From Gaiellasilicea sp031371615 (GTDB taxonomy: Bacteria > Actinomycetota > Thermoleophilia > Gaiellales > Gaiellaceae): a stretch of 53,316 bases of DNA. The stretch covers positions 1 to 53,316 of the forward strand of contig JANMJY010000076.1 in assembly GCA_031371615.1 (NCBI GenBank), written 5' to 3'. Both the position numbers and the translations under genes were made by a program. Positions 32,641 to 40,618 of the stretch are shown here, piece by piece (the stretch's first letter is position 1; every line of letters starts with the position of its first letter). The notes beneath the pieces were generated by a model. It ran no database searches and was not told the DNA's origin. It was given only the letters and a program-made list of their open reading frames with translations.

Positions 32641-33057
32641 CTAGTCGCCCTCGTCGGCGCTGCGTTCGACGAGGGCGGCGAGCGAGGTCTCCTCGAGCAC
32701 CGCGCGCATGCTCGTGCGCAGCTCGATCCAGACGTCGCGCAGACCCGCGGCGGCGCCGGTGTAGGCAGTGTCCTCGGGCCGTGCACCGCGCACCGTCGCG
32801 ATCGGCCCTTCGACCGCACGGATCACGTCCGCCAGACTGACCTCAGTAGGCGGCTTGGCCAGCCGGTAGCCGCCGTCGGCGCCTCGCTGGCTGGCGACGA
32901 TCTCGGACCGGCGCAGCTCGAGCAGGATGTTCTCGAGGAACTTGAGCGGAATGCCCTGTGCGGTGGCGAGCTGCTCTGCCTTCACCTGATCCGGCGCCGC
33001 CGCAGCGAGTTCGGCGAGCGCGCGCAGCGCGTAGTCGACCTTGGCCGAGACCCGCAT
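32641..33057 (-). CDS. Rrf2-family transcriptional regulator without cysteines
   Basis: The 138-residue protein has the Rrf2 winged helix: VSAKVDYALRALAELA, then LATAQGIPLKFLENILLELRRSEIVASQRGADGGYRLAKP. IscR and NsrR carry a three-cysteine Fe-S site in the loop after the wing; here there is no cysteine in the whole protein, so it senses something other than an Fe-S cluster, as CymR does. It lies 11 bases after the ECF sigma gene and may belong to that transcript, although a leaderless start is also possible. Confidence 0.9.
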   Translation of the reverse strand: MRVSAKVDYALRALAELAAAAPDQVKAEQLATAQGIPLKFLENILLELRRSEIVASQRGADGGYRLAKPPTEVSLADVIRAVEGPIATVRGARPEDTAYTGAAAGLRDVWIELRTSMRAVLEETSLAALVERSADEGD

Positions 33058-33068
33058 CGGGGCATTCT

Positions 33069-34262
33069 CTACGTCACGTCAGCGAGCCGCCGTTCGAGGA
33101 AGGCCCGGTCGGCGGCGTTCATCTCGAGCGCGAGCGCATCGCGGTAGGCCGCCGCGGCCTCGCCGGAACGGTCGAGCTGCCGGAGGAAGTCTGCGCGGGC
33201 CGCGTGCAGCAAGTGGTACCCGGGCAGGTCGATCCGCTCGAGCAGCTCCAATCCGCGCTCTGGGCCTTCGGCCATCGCAACCGCGACCGCGCGGTTCAGC
33301 GCCACGATCGGCGAGGGGGCGAACCGCTCCAGTTCCCCGTAGAGAGCGACGATCTGCGGCCAGTCCGTCTCGTCCTCGAGGTGGAGGGCGGCGATTGCCG
33401 CCTGCAGCTGATACGGCCCTGGCCGCCGGTGCGAAAGCGCGCGCTCGAGCACCCGCGTGCCTTCCTCGATTCGAGGCCGGCTCCAGCGGTCACGATCCTG
33501 GTCGGCCAGCAGCACGATCGACCCGTCGCCGGCCGTACGGGCCTCCCGGCGTGCGTCGTGCAGGAGCATCAGCGCCAGCAGCCCTAGCGCCTCGGCTTCG
33601 TCCGGCATCAGAACCGCGAGCAGCTTGGCCAGCCGGATCGCCTCGTCGCAGAGCTCGTCGCGAACCGCCTCGCGGCCGGCGCTCGAGGAGTAGCCCTCGT
33701 TGAAGACGAGGTAGAGGACCGCCAGCACGGAACGCAGCCGCTCTGGCAGCAGATGGTCGGGCGGTACGCGGAAGGGGATCCCGGCGCTCCGGATCTTCCG
33801 CTTCGCGCGGACGAGCCGTTGCGCCATCGCCGGCTCGGCGACGAGGAACGCGTGCGCGATCTCCGCCGTCGTCAGGCCGCCGACCTCTCGCAGCGTCAGC
33901 GCGACCCGAGACTCGGCGGCGAGCGCGGGATGGCAGCACGTGAAGACGAGGGCCAGGCGGTCATCCGGGATCGGGCTCACATCGTCCTCCTCGGCCGGCA
34001 GCGAATCGAGCCGAGCCAGCAGCTCTGCCTTGCGAGCGAACACCCGGTCGCGCCGGATCCGGTCGATCGCACGGTTGCGCGCTGTCGCGAGGATCCAGGC
34101 GGTGGGGTTGTCGGGTGTGCCGTCGCGGGGCCACCGCTCGAGCGCGGTCGCGAACGCGTCCTGCACCGCATCCTCGGCGAGCCCCAAGTCGCCGAGGACG
34201 CGGGTGAGAGCTGCGACGGCACGTCCCCAGTCCTCTCGAAAGACCGCCGCGACGGACGTCAA
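33069..34262 (-). CDS. ECF42-type RNA polymerase sigma factor with C-terminal TPR-like domain
   Basis: The 397-residue protein has sigma region 2 (about 8-75, with DLGLAEDAVQDAFATALERWP and AWILATARNRAIDRIRRD), region 4 (about 115-165, with REVGGLTTAEIAHAFLVAEPAMAQRLVRAKRKI) and a long C-terminal helical repeat domain (about 180-397), the mark of the ECF42 group. ECF42 sigma factors are encoded beside DGPF/YCII proteins and lack a classical anti-sigma factor; both traits hold here. I chose TTG 34262, overlapping the upstream stop as TTGA. The regulated genes are usually the DGPF operon itself. Confidence 0.9.
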   Translation of the reverse strand: MTSVAAVFREDWGRAVAALTRVLGDLGLAEDAVQDAFATALERWPRDGTPDNPTAWILATARNRAIDRIRRDRVFARKAELLARLDSLPAEEDDVSPIPDDRLALVFTCCHPALAAESRVALTLREVGGLTTAEIAHAFLVAEPAMAQRLVRAKRKIRSAGIPFRVPPDHLLPERLRSVLAVLYLVFNEGYSSSAGREAVRDELCDEAIRLAKLLAVLMPDEAEALGLLALMLLHDARREARTAGDGSIVLLADQDRDRWSRPRIEEGTRVLERALSHRRPGPYQLQAAIAALHLEDETDWPQIVALYGELERFAPSPIVALNRAVAVAMAEGPERGLELLERIDLPGYHLLHAARADFLRQLDRSGEAAAAYRDALALEMNAADRAFLERRLADVT

Positions 34263-34627
34263 TGCTCGATGACCGGCCTCAGCTCGACGGACGCTCTGAA
34301 GACGACCGGGATGCGGGCTGCGATTGCGATCGCCGCGTCGAGATCCTCGGCCTCGAGCTCGATGAGACCGCCGATCTGCTCCTTGGTCTCGGCGAAGGGG
34401 CCGTCGGTGACGATCGTCTCGCCGTCGCGGACACGGACGGTCTTCGACGTCCGCGGCGCGTCGAGCTCGGCGCTGAAGCCGAGCACGCCGGCAGGGCCGA
34501 GCTCGTTGAAGAGTGCTGCCCACTTCGGGATCTCGTTGGCGCGCACCGTCGCCGCCTCCTCGGGTGTCAGCTTCTCCCAGGCGGCGAACTCGTCGGCGTT
34601 GTTGGTCAGCAGCGCTGCGTACTTCAC
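34259..34627 (-). CDS. DGPF (YCII-related) protein 2
   Basis: This 122-residue YCII-fold protein carries the motif VTDGPFAETKEQIGG and begins KYAALLTNNADEFAAWEKL. DGPF proteins are small dimeric ferredoxin-like proteins linked to ECF42 sigma factors; their biochemical role is not known. GTG 34627 overlaps the stop of the first DGPF gene as GTGA, and its stop overlaps the sigma gene. Sequence similarity to its neighbour, including the position of the motif, indicates an old tandem duplication. Confidence 0.9.
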   Translation of the reverse strand: MKYAALLTNNADEFAAWEKLTPEEAATVRANEIPKWAALFNELGPAGVLGFSAELDAPRTSKTVRVRDGETIVTDGPFAETKEQIGGLIELEAEDLDAAIAIAARIPVVFRASVELRPVIEH

Positions 34628-34974
34628 GACTGCTCACCGCCATCGACGTACACGGGTCGAACCTCGATCGCGCCGTGCCTCGCGGCCGGGATCTTCGCCG
34701 CCCACGTGCAGGCCTCGTCGATCGAGTCGCACTCGAAGACGTAGTAGCCGCCGAGAGCCTCCTTGAGCTCGACGAACGGACCGTCGGTGACGAGGGTCTC
34801 GTCCCCGCGCACGCGGACGGTCGTGGCGGTCGTGATCGAGTCGAGCTCGTTGCCGCCCTTCGTCACGTCTGCGCTCGACAGGGCCAGGTACTCACCCATC
34901 TCGGTCTCGCGCTCGTCGGGCGAGAGGGATCCCCACCGGGACTCGTCGCCGTAGATCAATGCCAGGTACTGCAT
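34624..34974 (-). CDS. DGPF (YCII-related) protein 1
   Basis: The 116-residue product begins QYLALIYGDESRW and has LVTDGPFVELKEALGGYY, followed by the DAIEVRP-like ending AIEVRPVYVDGG. It is the first gene of the DGPF-DGPF-sigma operon and has the strongest ribosome-binding site in the window (GAGGAGGAG, six bases or so before ATG 34974), so it is probably made in excess over the sigma factor, whose start is a coupled TTG. The long upstream frame is antisense or shadow of the helicase gene. Confidence 0.9.
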   Translation of the reverse strand: MQYLALIYGDESRWGSLSPDERETEMGEYLALSSADVTKGGNELDSITTATTVRVRGDETLVTDGPFVELKEALGGYYVFECDSIDEACTWAAKIPAARHGAIEVRPVYVDGGEQS

Positions 34975-35048
34975 TCGCTCCTCCTCTCGAAAGTCGATTT
35001 CACCATGTAGACGAACCAGGTGCGGAGAAATCGACACGAGAGGATCGG

Positions 35049-37286
35049 CTAGCTCTCCAGCATCCGCTGCAGCAGCGTCAGCGCGCCGTGCTTGTCGAGG
35101 TAGTCGTTCAGGTTGCCGCACTTGGGGCTCTGGACGCAGCTCGGACACCCCTCGGCGCACGGGCAGCCGGTGAGCATCCTCGCCGTGTCTCCGACCCAGC
35201 CCTCGAAGCGGTCGAAGCCGCGCTCGGTGATACCCACACCGCCGGCGTGGCCGTCGTAGACGAAGATCGTCGGCAGGCCCGTCTGCGGATGGATGTTCGT
35301 CGAGAGCCCGCCGATGTCCCAGCGGTCGCACATCGCCCAGAGCGGCAGCAAGGCGATCAGCGAGTGCTCGGCCGCATGCAGCGAAGAGAGGAGCTTGGGC
35401 ATCTCCTCGAGGCCGGCGAGCAGGGCCGGAGTCGGGGAGAACCAGATCGCCTCCGTCTCGAAAGTCGTCTCCGGGAGGTCGAGGGGAACCGTCTCGAGCG
35501 TGTCGCCGCCGCTGATCGACTTCCGCTGGTAGGCGACCACCCGCTCGGTGACAGAGACGCGGCCGAAGCTCAGCTCGACGCCGAGCCGTTGCTCCGTGCG
35601 CAGAGGCTCGACGATCGACGTGTCGGTCTCCACCTTCGCCTGCGTGTACCAGTCGACGTTGGCGCGCCTGACGAGTGCGGCGCGCGCGTCGACGTCGAGC
35701 CGGCGGACGAGATGCTGCTCCCCCAGGTGCAGGTAGACCGCTCCGTCGTGGATCGTTCCGAATGCCCGCGAGCTCTCGACCGTCCCGAGGACCGCCCCTG
35801 TGTCTTCGTCCACGACCGTGAATGAGTCGAGCTCGCCCGAGCGCAGGAGAACTCGGGCCGCCGGGTAGTCCTTGCCCGCCCACACCCAGCCTGCGTCGGT
35901 CAGCTTCAGCTCGGGAAGCTCGGCGGCCCGCACCAGCGCCTCGGGGCCAAGTGTCCGTGAGTCGGCCTCGTCGATCGGCCCCTCGAACGCGGCGGAAAGG
36001 ACGTGCCCGTCGAGGACACGCGGATTGGCGTGGTCGAGAATCGCCGCCTCGACCGTCCGGGCAAGCAGCGTCTCGGGCTCGCGCATGAAGTACTGATCGA
36101 GCGCGTCCTCGCTCGCAACGAGGACGGCGAGGCCGGGACTCCGGCGGCCGGCCCGTCCCCACTGCTGCCGGAGCGACGAGACCGTTCCGGGAAAGCCGAC
36201 CGAGATCGCGCAGTCGAGCGAGCCGATGTCGATTCCGAGCTCGAGCGCGTTGGTGGCAGTGACGCCGAGCAGGTCGCCTGCCATCAGCCGTTGCTCGATC
36301 TCCCGGCGCTGGGACGGCGTGTAGCCCGCGCGGTAGGGCGTCAGCCGCCCCGCGAGTGCGGGCTCGACCCGCTCGGACGCGTAGCGATGGATCAACTCGA
36401 CCGCCTTGCGGCTCTTGGTGAAGCAGATCGTCCGCAAGCCGTGCGAGACGAGGTCGGCGAGGAGCCGCGAGGCGTCGCCGAGGGAGCTTGCCCGGACGCC
36501 GAACTCGAGGTCGATCAGCTCCGGATTCCAGAGTGCGATCGTCCGCTCGGTCGCGGGCGCGCTGTCGCTGTCGATCACCGCGGCGGGCGCGCCGAGCAGC
36601 GATTCCGCCAGCTGGGCGGGGTTCGCGATCGTCGCCGACGCCAGCACGAACTGCGGTTCCGAGTCGTACGCGCGGGCCAGCCGGCGCAGACGCCGGAGGA
36701 CGTTGGCGACATGCGATCCGAAGACGCCGCGGTAGACGTGCGCCTCGTCGACGACCACGAAGCGGAGGTTCGCGAGCACGTCGCCCCAGCGGTCGTGGTG
36801 GGGCAGCACGCCGACGTGCAGCATGTCCGGGTTGGTCAGGACGACGTTCGCCCACTTGCGGATCTGCCAGCGGCGCTCGCTCTCGGTGTCGCCGTCGTAG
36901 ATCGCGGGCTTGACGCCTTTGAGGCCGAGGGCCTGCAGCGCCCGGGCCTGATCCTGCGCGAGCGCCTTCGTCGGGTAGAGGTAGAGCGCGCGGCTCTTCG
37001 GCTCGCGTGCGAGCAGGTCGAGGACGGGCAAGTTGAACGCGAGGCTCTTCCCGCTCGCGGTGCTCGTCGTCACGATCGCGTTGCCGCCGCCGCGGAGCGC
37101 CTCCCACGTCTCGGCCTGGTGGGTGTAGAGCGCCGAGATGCCCTGCGCGACGAGCGCGGAGGCGACGCGCGGGTCGAGATCGTTCGGGAAAGGCTCGGTC
37201 CTCCCGGTTCGTGGCGGCTCGACCGCGACATGCGCCAGCTCCTCGCCGACCAGGATCTCCTGCCAGGCTGGTGCGACGGTCGCCAC
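35049..37286 (-). CDS. DEAH-box helicase of the MrfA/YprA (Hrq1-like) family
   Basis: The 745-residue protein has helicase motifs Q/I (LYTHQAETWEAL, TTSTASGKS), DEAH (VVVDEAHVYRG), SAT (LASATIANP) and VI (QQWGRAGRR). The C-terminal region ends in a four-cysteine cluster, GCPCAEGCPSCVQSPKCGN, the MZB domain that defines Bacillus MrfA, which repairs mitomycin-C damage. It unwinds 3' to 5' in homologues. GTG 37286 follows TAGCGT by seven bases and is probably leaderless. It is divergent from the thiamine operon. Confidence 0.92.
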   Translation of the reverse strand: MATVAPAWQEILVGEELAHVAVEPPRTGRTEPFPNDLDPRVASALVAQGISALYTHQAETWEALRGGGNAIVTTSTASGKSLAFNLPVLDLLAREPKSRALYLYPTKALAQDQARALQALGLKGVKPAIYDGDTESERRWQIRKWANVVLTNPDMLHVGVLPHHDRWGDVLANLRFVVVDEAHVYRGVFGSHVANVLRRLRRLARAYDSEPQFVLASATIANPAQLAESLLGAPAAVIDSDSAPATERTIALWNPELIDLEFGVRASSLGDASRLLADLVSHGLRTICFTKSRKAVELIHRYASERVEPALAGRLTPYRAGYTPSQRREIEQRLMAGDLLGVTATNALELGIDIGSLDCAISVGFPGTVSSLRQQWGRAGRRSPGLAVLVASEDALDQYFMREPETLLARTVEAAILDHANPRVLDGHVLSAAFEGPIDEADSRTLGPEALVRAAELPELKLTDAGWVWAGKDYPAARVLLRSGELDSFTVVDEDTGAVLGTVESSRAFGTIHDGAVYLHLGEQHLVRRLDVDARAALVRRANVDWYTQAKVETDTSIVEPLRTEQRLGVELSFGRVSVTERVVAYQRKSISGGDTLETVPLDLPETTFETEAIWFSPTPALLAGLEEMPKLLSSLHAAEHSLIALLPLWAMCDRWDIGGLSTNIHPQTGLPTIFVYDGHAGGVGITERGFDRFEGWVGDTARMLTGCPCAEGCPSCVQSPKCGNLNDYLDKHGALTLLQRMLES

Positions 37287-37292
37287 GATGCC

Positions 37293-37299
37293 TACGCTA
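37293..37299. promoter_or_regulatory. Shared divergent -10 elements (helicase and thiamine operon)
   Basis: TACGCT on the plus strand (37293-37298) would start the TPP-riboswitch transcript near 37304. TAGCGT on the minus strand (37299-37294) would start the leaderless helicase message at its GTG, 7 bases on. The two hexamers overlap in five bases. Confidence 0.5.
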
Positions 37300-37300
37300 G

Positions 37301-37380
37301 CCTTCGCCGCACCGGGGTGCCCTGCTCGGGGCTGAGATCACACCCGTAGAACCTGATCCGGTTAGCACCGGCGAAGGGAG
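37301..37380 (+). ncRNA. TPP riboswitch (THI element)
   Basis: The aptamer motifs are clear: GGGGTGCCC at 37314-37322, the CTGAGA loop at 37332-37337, ACCC, and the pyrophosphate-side segment ACCTGATCCGGTTA with GCGAAGGGAG at the end. P1 pairs CCTTCGCCG (37301-37309) with CGGCGAAGG (37369-37377) over nine base pairs. The 3' strand of P1 overlaps the likely Shine-Dalgarno sequence GAAGGGAG, five bases or so before the thiD TTG, so TPP binding would hide the ribosome-binding site directly. It regulates thiD-thiM-thiE-thiL. Confidence 0.95.
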
Positions 37381-37384
37381 TCGA

Positions 37385-38164
37385 TTGATCCCACGCGCGT
37401 TGACGATTGCGACGTCCGACTCGGGCGGCGGAGCGGGCATCCAGGCTGATCTCAAGGCCTTCGCCGCTGCGGGGGTATACGGGACGAGCGCGGTCGTCGC
37501 TCTGACCGCTCAAAGCACGGTTGCGGTCACGGCCGTGCACGAGCTGCCGCCGGACTTCATCCGAGCCCAGCTCGACGCGATCTTCGGGGACATCGGTGTC
37601 GACGCGGCCAAGACCGGGATGCTCTTCTCCAGGACGATCATCGAGACTGTCGCAGGGTTCCTCGAGCGCGACCCGGTCAGGCTCGTCGTCGACCCGGTCC
37701 TGATCGCGAGCTCGGGCGCGCAGCTCCTGAAGGACGACGCCGTCGAGACGCTGATCGGGCGGCTCTTTCCGCTTGCGGTGGTGGTCACGCCGAACCTGCT
37801 CGAGGCGGAGACGTTGACCGGCTTGCCCGGCGCGTCCCGCCGGGAGCTGGCCGAGCGGTTGGTCGAGCTCGGCGCGGCGGCGGCGCTCGTCACCGGAGGG
37901 CACGGGGAGGTAGCGGTCGACCATCTCTTCGACGGGCGCGAGCACATCGAGCTGCCCGTCCGGCGCTATGCCGTCGCGGCGACGCACGGAGCCGGGTGCA
38001 CCCACTCGGCGACCCTGGCGGCTCTGCTGGCGCGCGGCTTGCCGCTCGTCGAGGCGGTGCGGGGCGCCTCTGCTGCCGCTTCCACCGCAGTCCGGAACGG
38101 CCTCGTCGAGATCGGCGCAGGCGACGGTCCGGTAGACGTCCTCAACGTGAAGGGAAGGGCATGA
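37385..38164 (+). CDS. thiD: Hydroxymethylpyrimidine (phosphate) kinase ThiD
   Basis: ThiD phosphorylates 4-amino-5-hydroxymethyl-2-methylpyrimidine twice to give the pyrophosphate used by ThiE. In 259 residues the substrate loop is SDSGGGAGIQADLKAF and the C-terminal catalytic motif is HGAGCTHSATLAALLARG. The TTG at 37385 follows the riboswitch directly and uses its last bases as ribosome-binding site. The family usually has the same length. It overlaps thiM as ATGA. Confidence 0.96.
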   Translation: MIPRALTIATSDSGGGAGIQADLKAFAAAGVYGTSAVVALTAQSTVAVTAVHELPPDFIRAQLDAIFGDIGVDAAKTGMLFSRTIIETVAGFLERDPVRLVVDPVLIASSGAQLLKDDAVETLIGRLFPLAVVVTPNLLEAETLTGLPGASRRELAERLVELGAAAALVTGGHGEVAVDHLFDGREHIELPVRRYAVAATHGAGCTHSATLAALLARGLPLVEAVRGASAAASTAVRNGLVEIGAGDGPVDVLNVKGRA

Positions 38165-38949
38165 TCGATCCCGGCGCCACCCTCGGTGTGATCCGCGAGC
38201 GCAAGCCGCTCGTCCACAACATCACCAACTACGTCGTCATGAACGAGACGGCGAACGCGATCCTCGCGCTCGGCGCGCTGCCTGTGATGGCGCATGCGAA
38301 GGACGAGGTGCGGGAGATGGTCGGCCTGGCCGGCGCGCTCGTCCTCAACATCGGCACCTTGTCCGGCGACTGGATCGAGGCCATGCTGCTCGCCGGGGCG
38401 GAGGCCAACGGGCGTGGCGTCCCGATCGTGCTCGACCCTGTCGGCGCGGGCGCAACGACGTACCGCACCGACACGGCGAAGCGGATCCTCGACACGCTCG
38501 ACATCGCCGTCCTGCGCGGCAACGCGGGAGAGGTCGCGACGCTCGTGGGCGTCGATGCGGAGGTGCGTGGGGTCGAGTCGATCGGTGGAGGCGGCGATCC
38601 AGCCGAGCTCGCGCGCGTGGCCGCAAGAACGCTCGGCGTCGTCGCGTCCGTCACCGGACCGGTCGACCACGTCTCCGACGGCGAGCGTTCGGCGGCGGTC
38701 GCCAACGGGCACCCCCTGCTCGCTGCGATCACCGGCACCGGCTGCATGTCGACTGCACTGACCGGGTGCTTCCTCGCCGCCGGGGACGATCCGTTCGAGG
38801 CCGCAGTCGAGGCGCTCGTCGCCTTCGGCGTCGCAGGCGAGGATGCGGCGGTCGAGGCAAAGGGGCCGGGGAGCTTCCACGTTGCGCTTTACGACGCCCT
38901 CGCGGCACTCGACCCGAGCTCCCTGACCGGTCGCGCGAACGTGTCGTGA
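38161..38949 (+). CDS. thiM: Hydroxyethylthiazole kinase ThiM
   Basis: ThiM phosphorylates hydroxyethylthiazole recovered from broken-down thiamine. The 262-residue protein begins RERKPLVHNITNYVVMNETANAILALGA, with VLDPVGAGATTYR and the phosphate-binding GTGCMSTALTGCFLA later. ATG 38161 overlaps thiD, and its stop overlaps thiE as GTGA. Because thiC, thiG and thiS are absent here, the operon is a salvage set unless those genes lie elsewhere. Confidence 0.96.
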   Translation: MIDPGATLGVIRERKPLVHNITNYVVMNETANAILALGALPVMAHAKDEVREMVGLAGALVLNIGTLSGDWIEAMLLAGAEANGRGVPIVLDPVGAGATTYRTDTAKRILDTLDIAVLRGNAGEVATLVGVDAEVRGVESIGGGGDPAELARVAARTLGVVASVTGPVDHVSDGERSAAVANGHPLLAAITGTGCMSTALTGCFLAAGDDPFEAAVEALVAFGVAGEDAAVEAKGPGSFHVALYDALAALDPSSLTGRANVS

Positions 38950-39494
38950 AGGTCCACGCGCTTGTCTCCGACGCCGAGTCGGCCCGAGCAGCAGCAGCTG
39001 GCGGCGCGACCGTCGTCCAGCTCCGACTGAAGGGCGCGCCCACCGCGCAGATCGTGGAGCTCGGCCGCTCCCTCGCCGATCTCGAGGCGGAGCTCGTCGT
39101 CAACGACGACCTCGAGGCCGCGCTCGAGCTCGGCTGTGGCGTTCATCTCGGTCAGGCCGACCCGGGTATCGAGCGTGCCCGCGAGGCGGGAATCACGCTT
39201 GGCATCTCTGTCGCCAAGCGCCGCGAAGCCGCGGTCGCTGAGTTCTCCGGCGCGACGTACGTCGGGGCGGGGCCGATCTGGGAGACGCCGTCGAAGCTCG
39301 ATGCGGGTCCCTCGATCGGCCTCGACGGGCTGCGCGACGTGTGTCTCTCCGTGTCGATTCCAGTGGTCGCGATCGGGGGGATCGACTCCTCGAACGCGGC
39401 CGACTGCATCCGTGCCGGCGCCGCGGGCGTCGCAGTCATCCGGGCCGTCGCAGAGATCGAGGCGCTCAGGGCGGCGGTCGATGCGACTCTCTGA
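38946..39494 (+). CDS. thiE: Thiamine-phosphate synthase ThiE (short form)
   Basis: ThiE couples HMP pyrophosphate to thiazole phosphate. The 182-residue TIM barrel shows VVQLRLKG, LVVNDDLEAALELGCGVHLGQAD, YVGAGPIWETPSK and PVVAIGGI, all conserved substrate segments. Usual length is about 205-220 residues; the N-terminus here is shortened, starting with VHALVSD at GTG 38946. It overlaps thiM by four bases and thiL by fourteen. Confidence 0.93.
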   Translation: MKVHALVSDAESARAAAAGGATVVQLRLKGAPTAQIVELGRSLADLEAELVVNDDLEAALELGCGVHLGQADPGIERAREAGITLGISVAKRREAAVAEFSGATYVGAGPIWETPSKLDAGPSIGLDGLRDVCLSVSIPVVAIGGIDSSNAADCIRAGAAGVAVIRAVAEIEALRAAVDATL

Positions 39495-40290
39495 GGCCGG
39501 CGAGCTCGGCCTGCTGCGCGAGCTGGAGTCCCGCGGGCTGATCGTCGGCACCGAGCACGACGCGGCCGAGCTCGCCGCCGGTCTCGTCGTCACCCAGGAC
39601 GCGCTCGTCGAGGAAGTCCATTTCCGGCTCGACTGGATCTCGTGGCGGGACCTCGGCTTCCGGGCCGCGGCGGTGAACATCAGCGACCTCTCCGCGTCCG
39701 CCGCCCGGCCGGAAGCGCTGCTCGTCACGCTGGCGGTGCCCGGCGACGTTCCGGTGAGCGACGTGATCGAGCTCTACGAGGGAATCGCCGAGACGGGGGT
39801 GCAGGTGGTCGGGGGCGATACGACGCGCGCGGACAAGATCGTGCTCTCCATCACCGCGCTGGGCCGCTCCGACCACGTTCCGGGACGCGCCGGGGCTCGT
39901 CCCGGCGACGTCGTCGTCGTCACCGGCCCGCTCGGCGCTGCAGGCGCTGCGTTCCGCGAGCAGCGGTACCTCAGGCCGCCGATCCGCACCGAGGAAGGGC
40001 TGCGGCTGGGCGTCGAGGCAACGGCGATGCTCGACATCTCCGACGGCCTGGGCGCCGACGCGGCGCGGATCGCTGAGCGCTCCGCGTGCCGGCTGGCGTT
40101 CGACCTCGCCGCGGTCCCGCTCGGCGGCACGATCGAGGATCTCTCGTTCGGCGAGGACTACGAGCTCCTCGCCACCTTGCCAAGTAACAGTCTGTTGCTT
40201 GGCGAGCTGGCGGTGATCGGGCGCTGCGAGGAAGGCAGCGGCGTGTCGCCGCCGGAGCTGCGGGGCTACGAGCACTTCTCTTCGGGCTAG
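39481..40290 (+). CDS. thiL: Thiamine-monophosphate kinase ThiL (short form)
   Basis: ThiL converts thiamine monophosphate to the pyrophosphate coenzyme. The 269-residue protein has DAAELAAG and TQDALVEEVHFRLDW in place of the usual GDDAA and TTD motifs, then VNISDLSASAARPE, VVGGDTTRADKIVLSI and LDISDGLGADAARIA. It is about 50 residues shorter than typical ThiL, mostly through shorter loops and C-terminus. ATG 39481 lies inside the end of thiE, which indicates coupling. It closes the riboswitch-controlled operon. Confidence 0.92.
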   Translation: MRLSEAGELGLLRELESRGLIVGTEHDAAELAAGLVVTQDALVEEVHFRLDWISWRDLGFRAAAVNISDLSASAARPEALLVTLAVPGDVPVSDVIELYEGIAETGVQVVGGDTTRADKIVLSITALGRSDHVPGRAGARPGDVVVVTGPLGAAGAAFREQRYLRPPIRTEEGLRLGVEATAMLDISDGLGADAARIAERSACRLAFDLAAVPLGGTIEDLSFGEDYELLATLPSNSLLLGELAVIGRCEEGSGVSPPELRGYEHFSSG

Positions 40291-40312
40291 CTTTCGGTCA
40301 CTAGGGCTAGCC
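40285..40312. terminator. Inverted repeat between convergent thiL and thioredoxin genes
   Basis: GGCTAGC (40285-40291) pairs with GCTAGCC (40306-40312). Each arm contains the stop codon of one of the two genes. A bidirectional terminator role is plausible but there is no T-run. Confidence 0.35.
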
Positions 40313-40618
40313 GAGCCACTCCTCAAAGGCGCGCTCGAAGTGGCTGCGCGGGCGGGCGCCGACGACGGTTGCCCTGGCCTCGCCGTCTTCGAACAGGATC
40401 ACGGTCGGGAGGGACAAGACTCCGTAACGTGACGGAACGCCGATGTGCTCGTCGATGTCGAGCCGCACGAGCCCGAGGCCGTGGTCGGCGGCGAGCGCCT
40501 CGAGGATCGGTTCGATCGCCTGGCACGGTTTGCACCAGGGCGCCCAGAAGTCGACGATCGTCACGCCCTCGGCCCGGAGCACCTCCTCCTCGAAGGTCGC
40601 GTCGGTGACCGTTCTCAC
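40307..40618 (-). CDS. Thioredoxin-like protein with WCKPC active site
   Basis: The 103-residue protein has a single thioredoxin fold: TIVDFWAPWCKPCQAIEPILEALA with the redox pair, LDIDEH, and the cis-proline segment LSLPTVILFEDGE. The active site is CKPC instead of the canonical CGPC, which should shift its redox potential. GTG 40618 overlaps the upstream glycosyltransferase stop (GTGA), so it is read from that gene's promoter. Its partner is unknown. Confidence 0.93.
   Translation of the reverse strand: MRTVTDATFEEEVLRAEGVTIVDFWAPWCKPCQAIEPILEALAADHGLGLVRLDIDEHIGVPSRYGVLSLPTVILFEDGEARATVVGARPRSHFERAFEEWLG

Noticed and set aside
34975..37107. Long open frame continuing upstream of the first DGPF gene
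   Set aside because: It is a frame shadow of the helicase gene on the same strand; a strong ribosome-binding site marks ATG 34974 as the true start.
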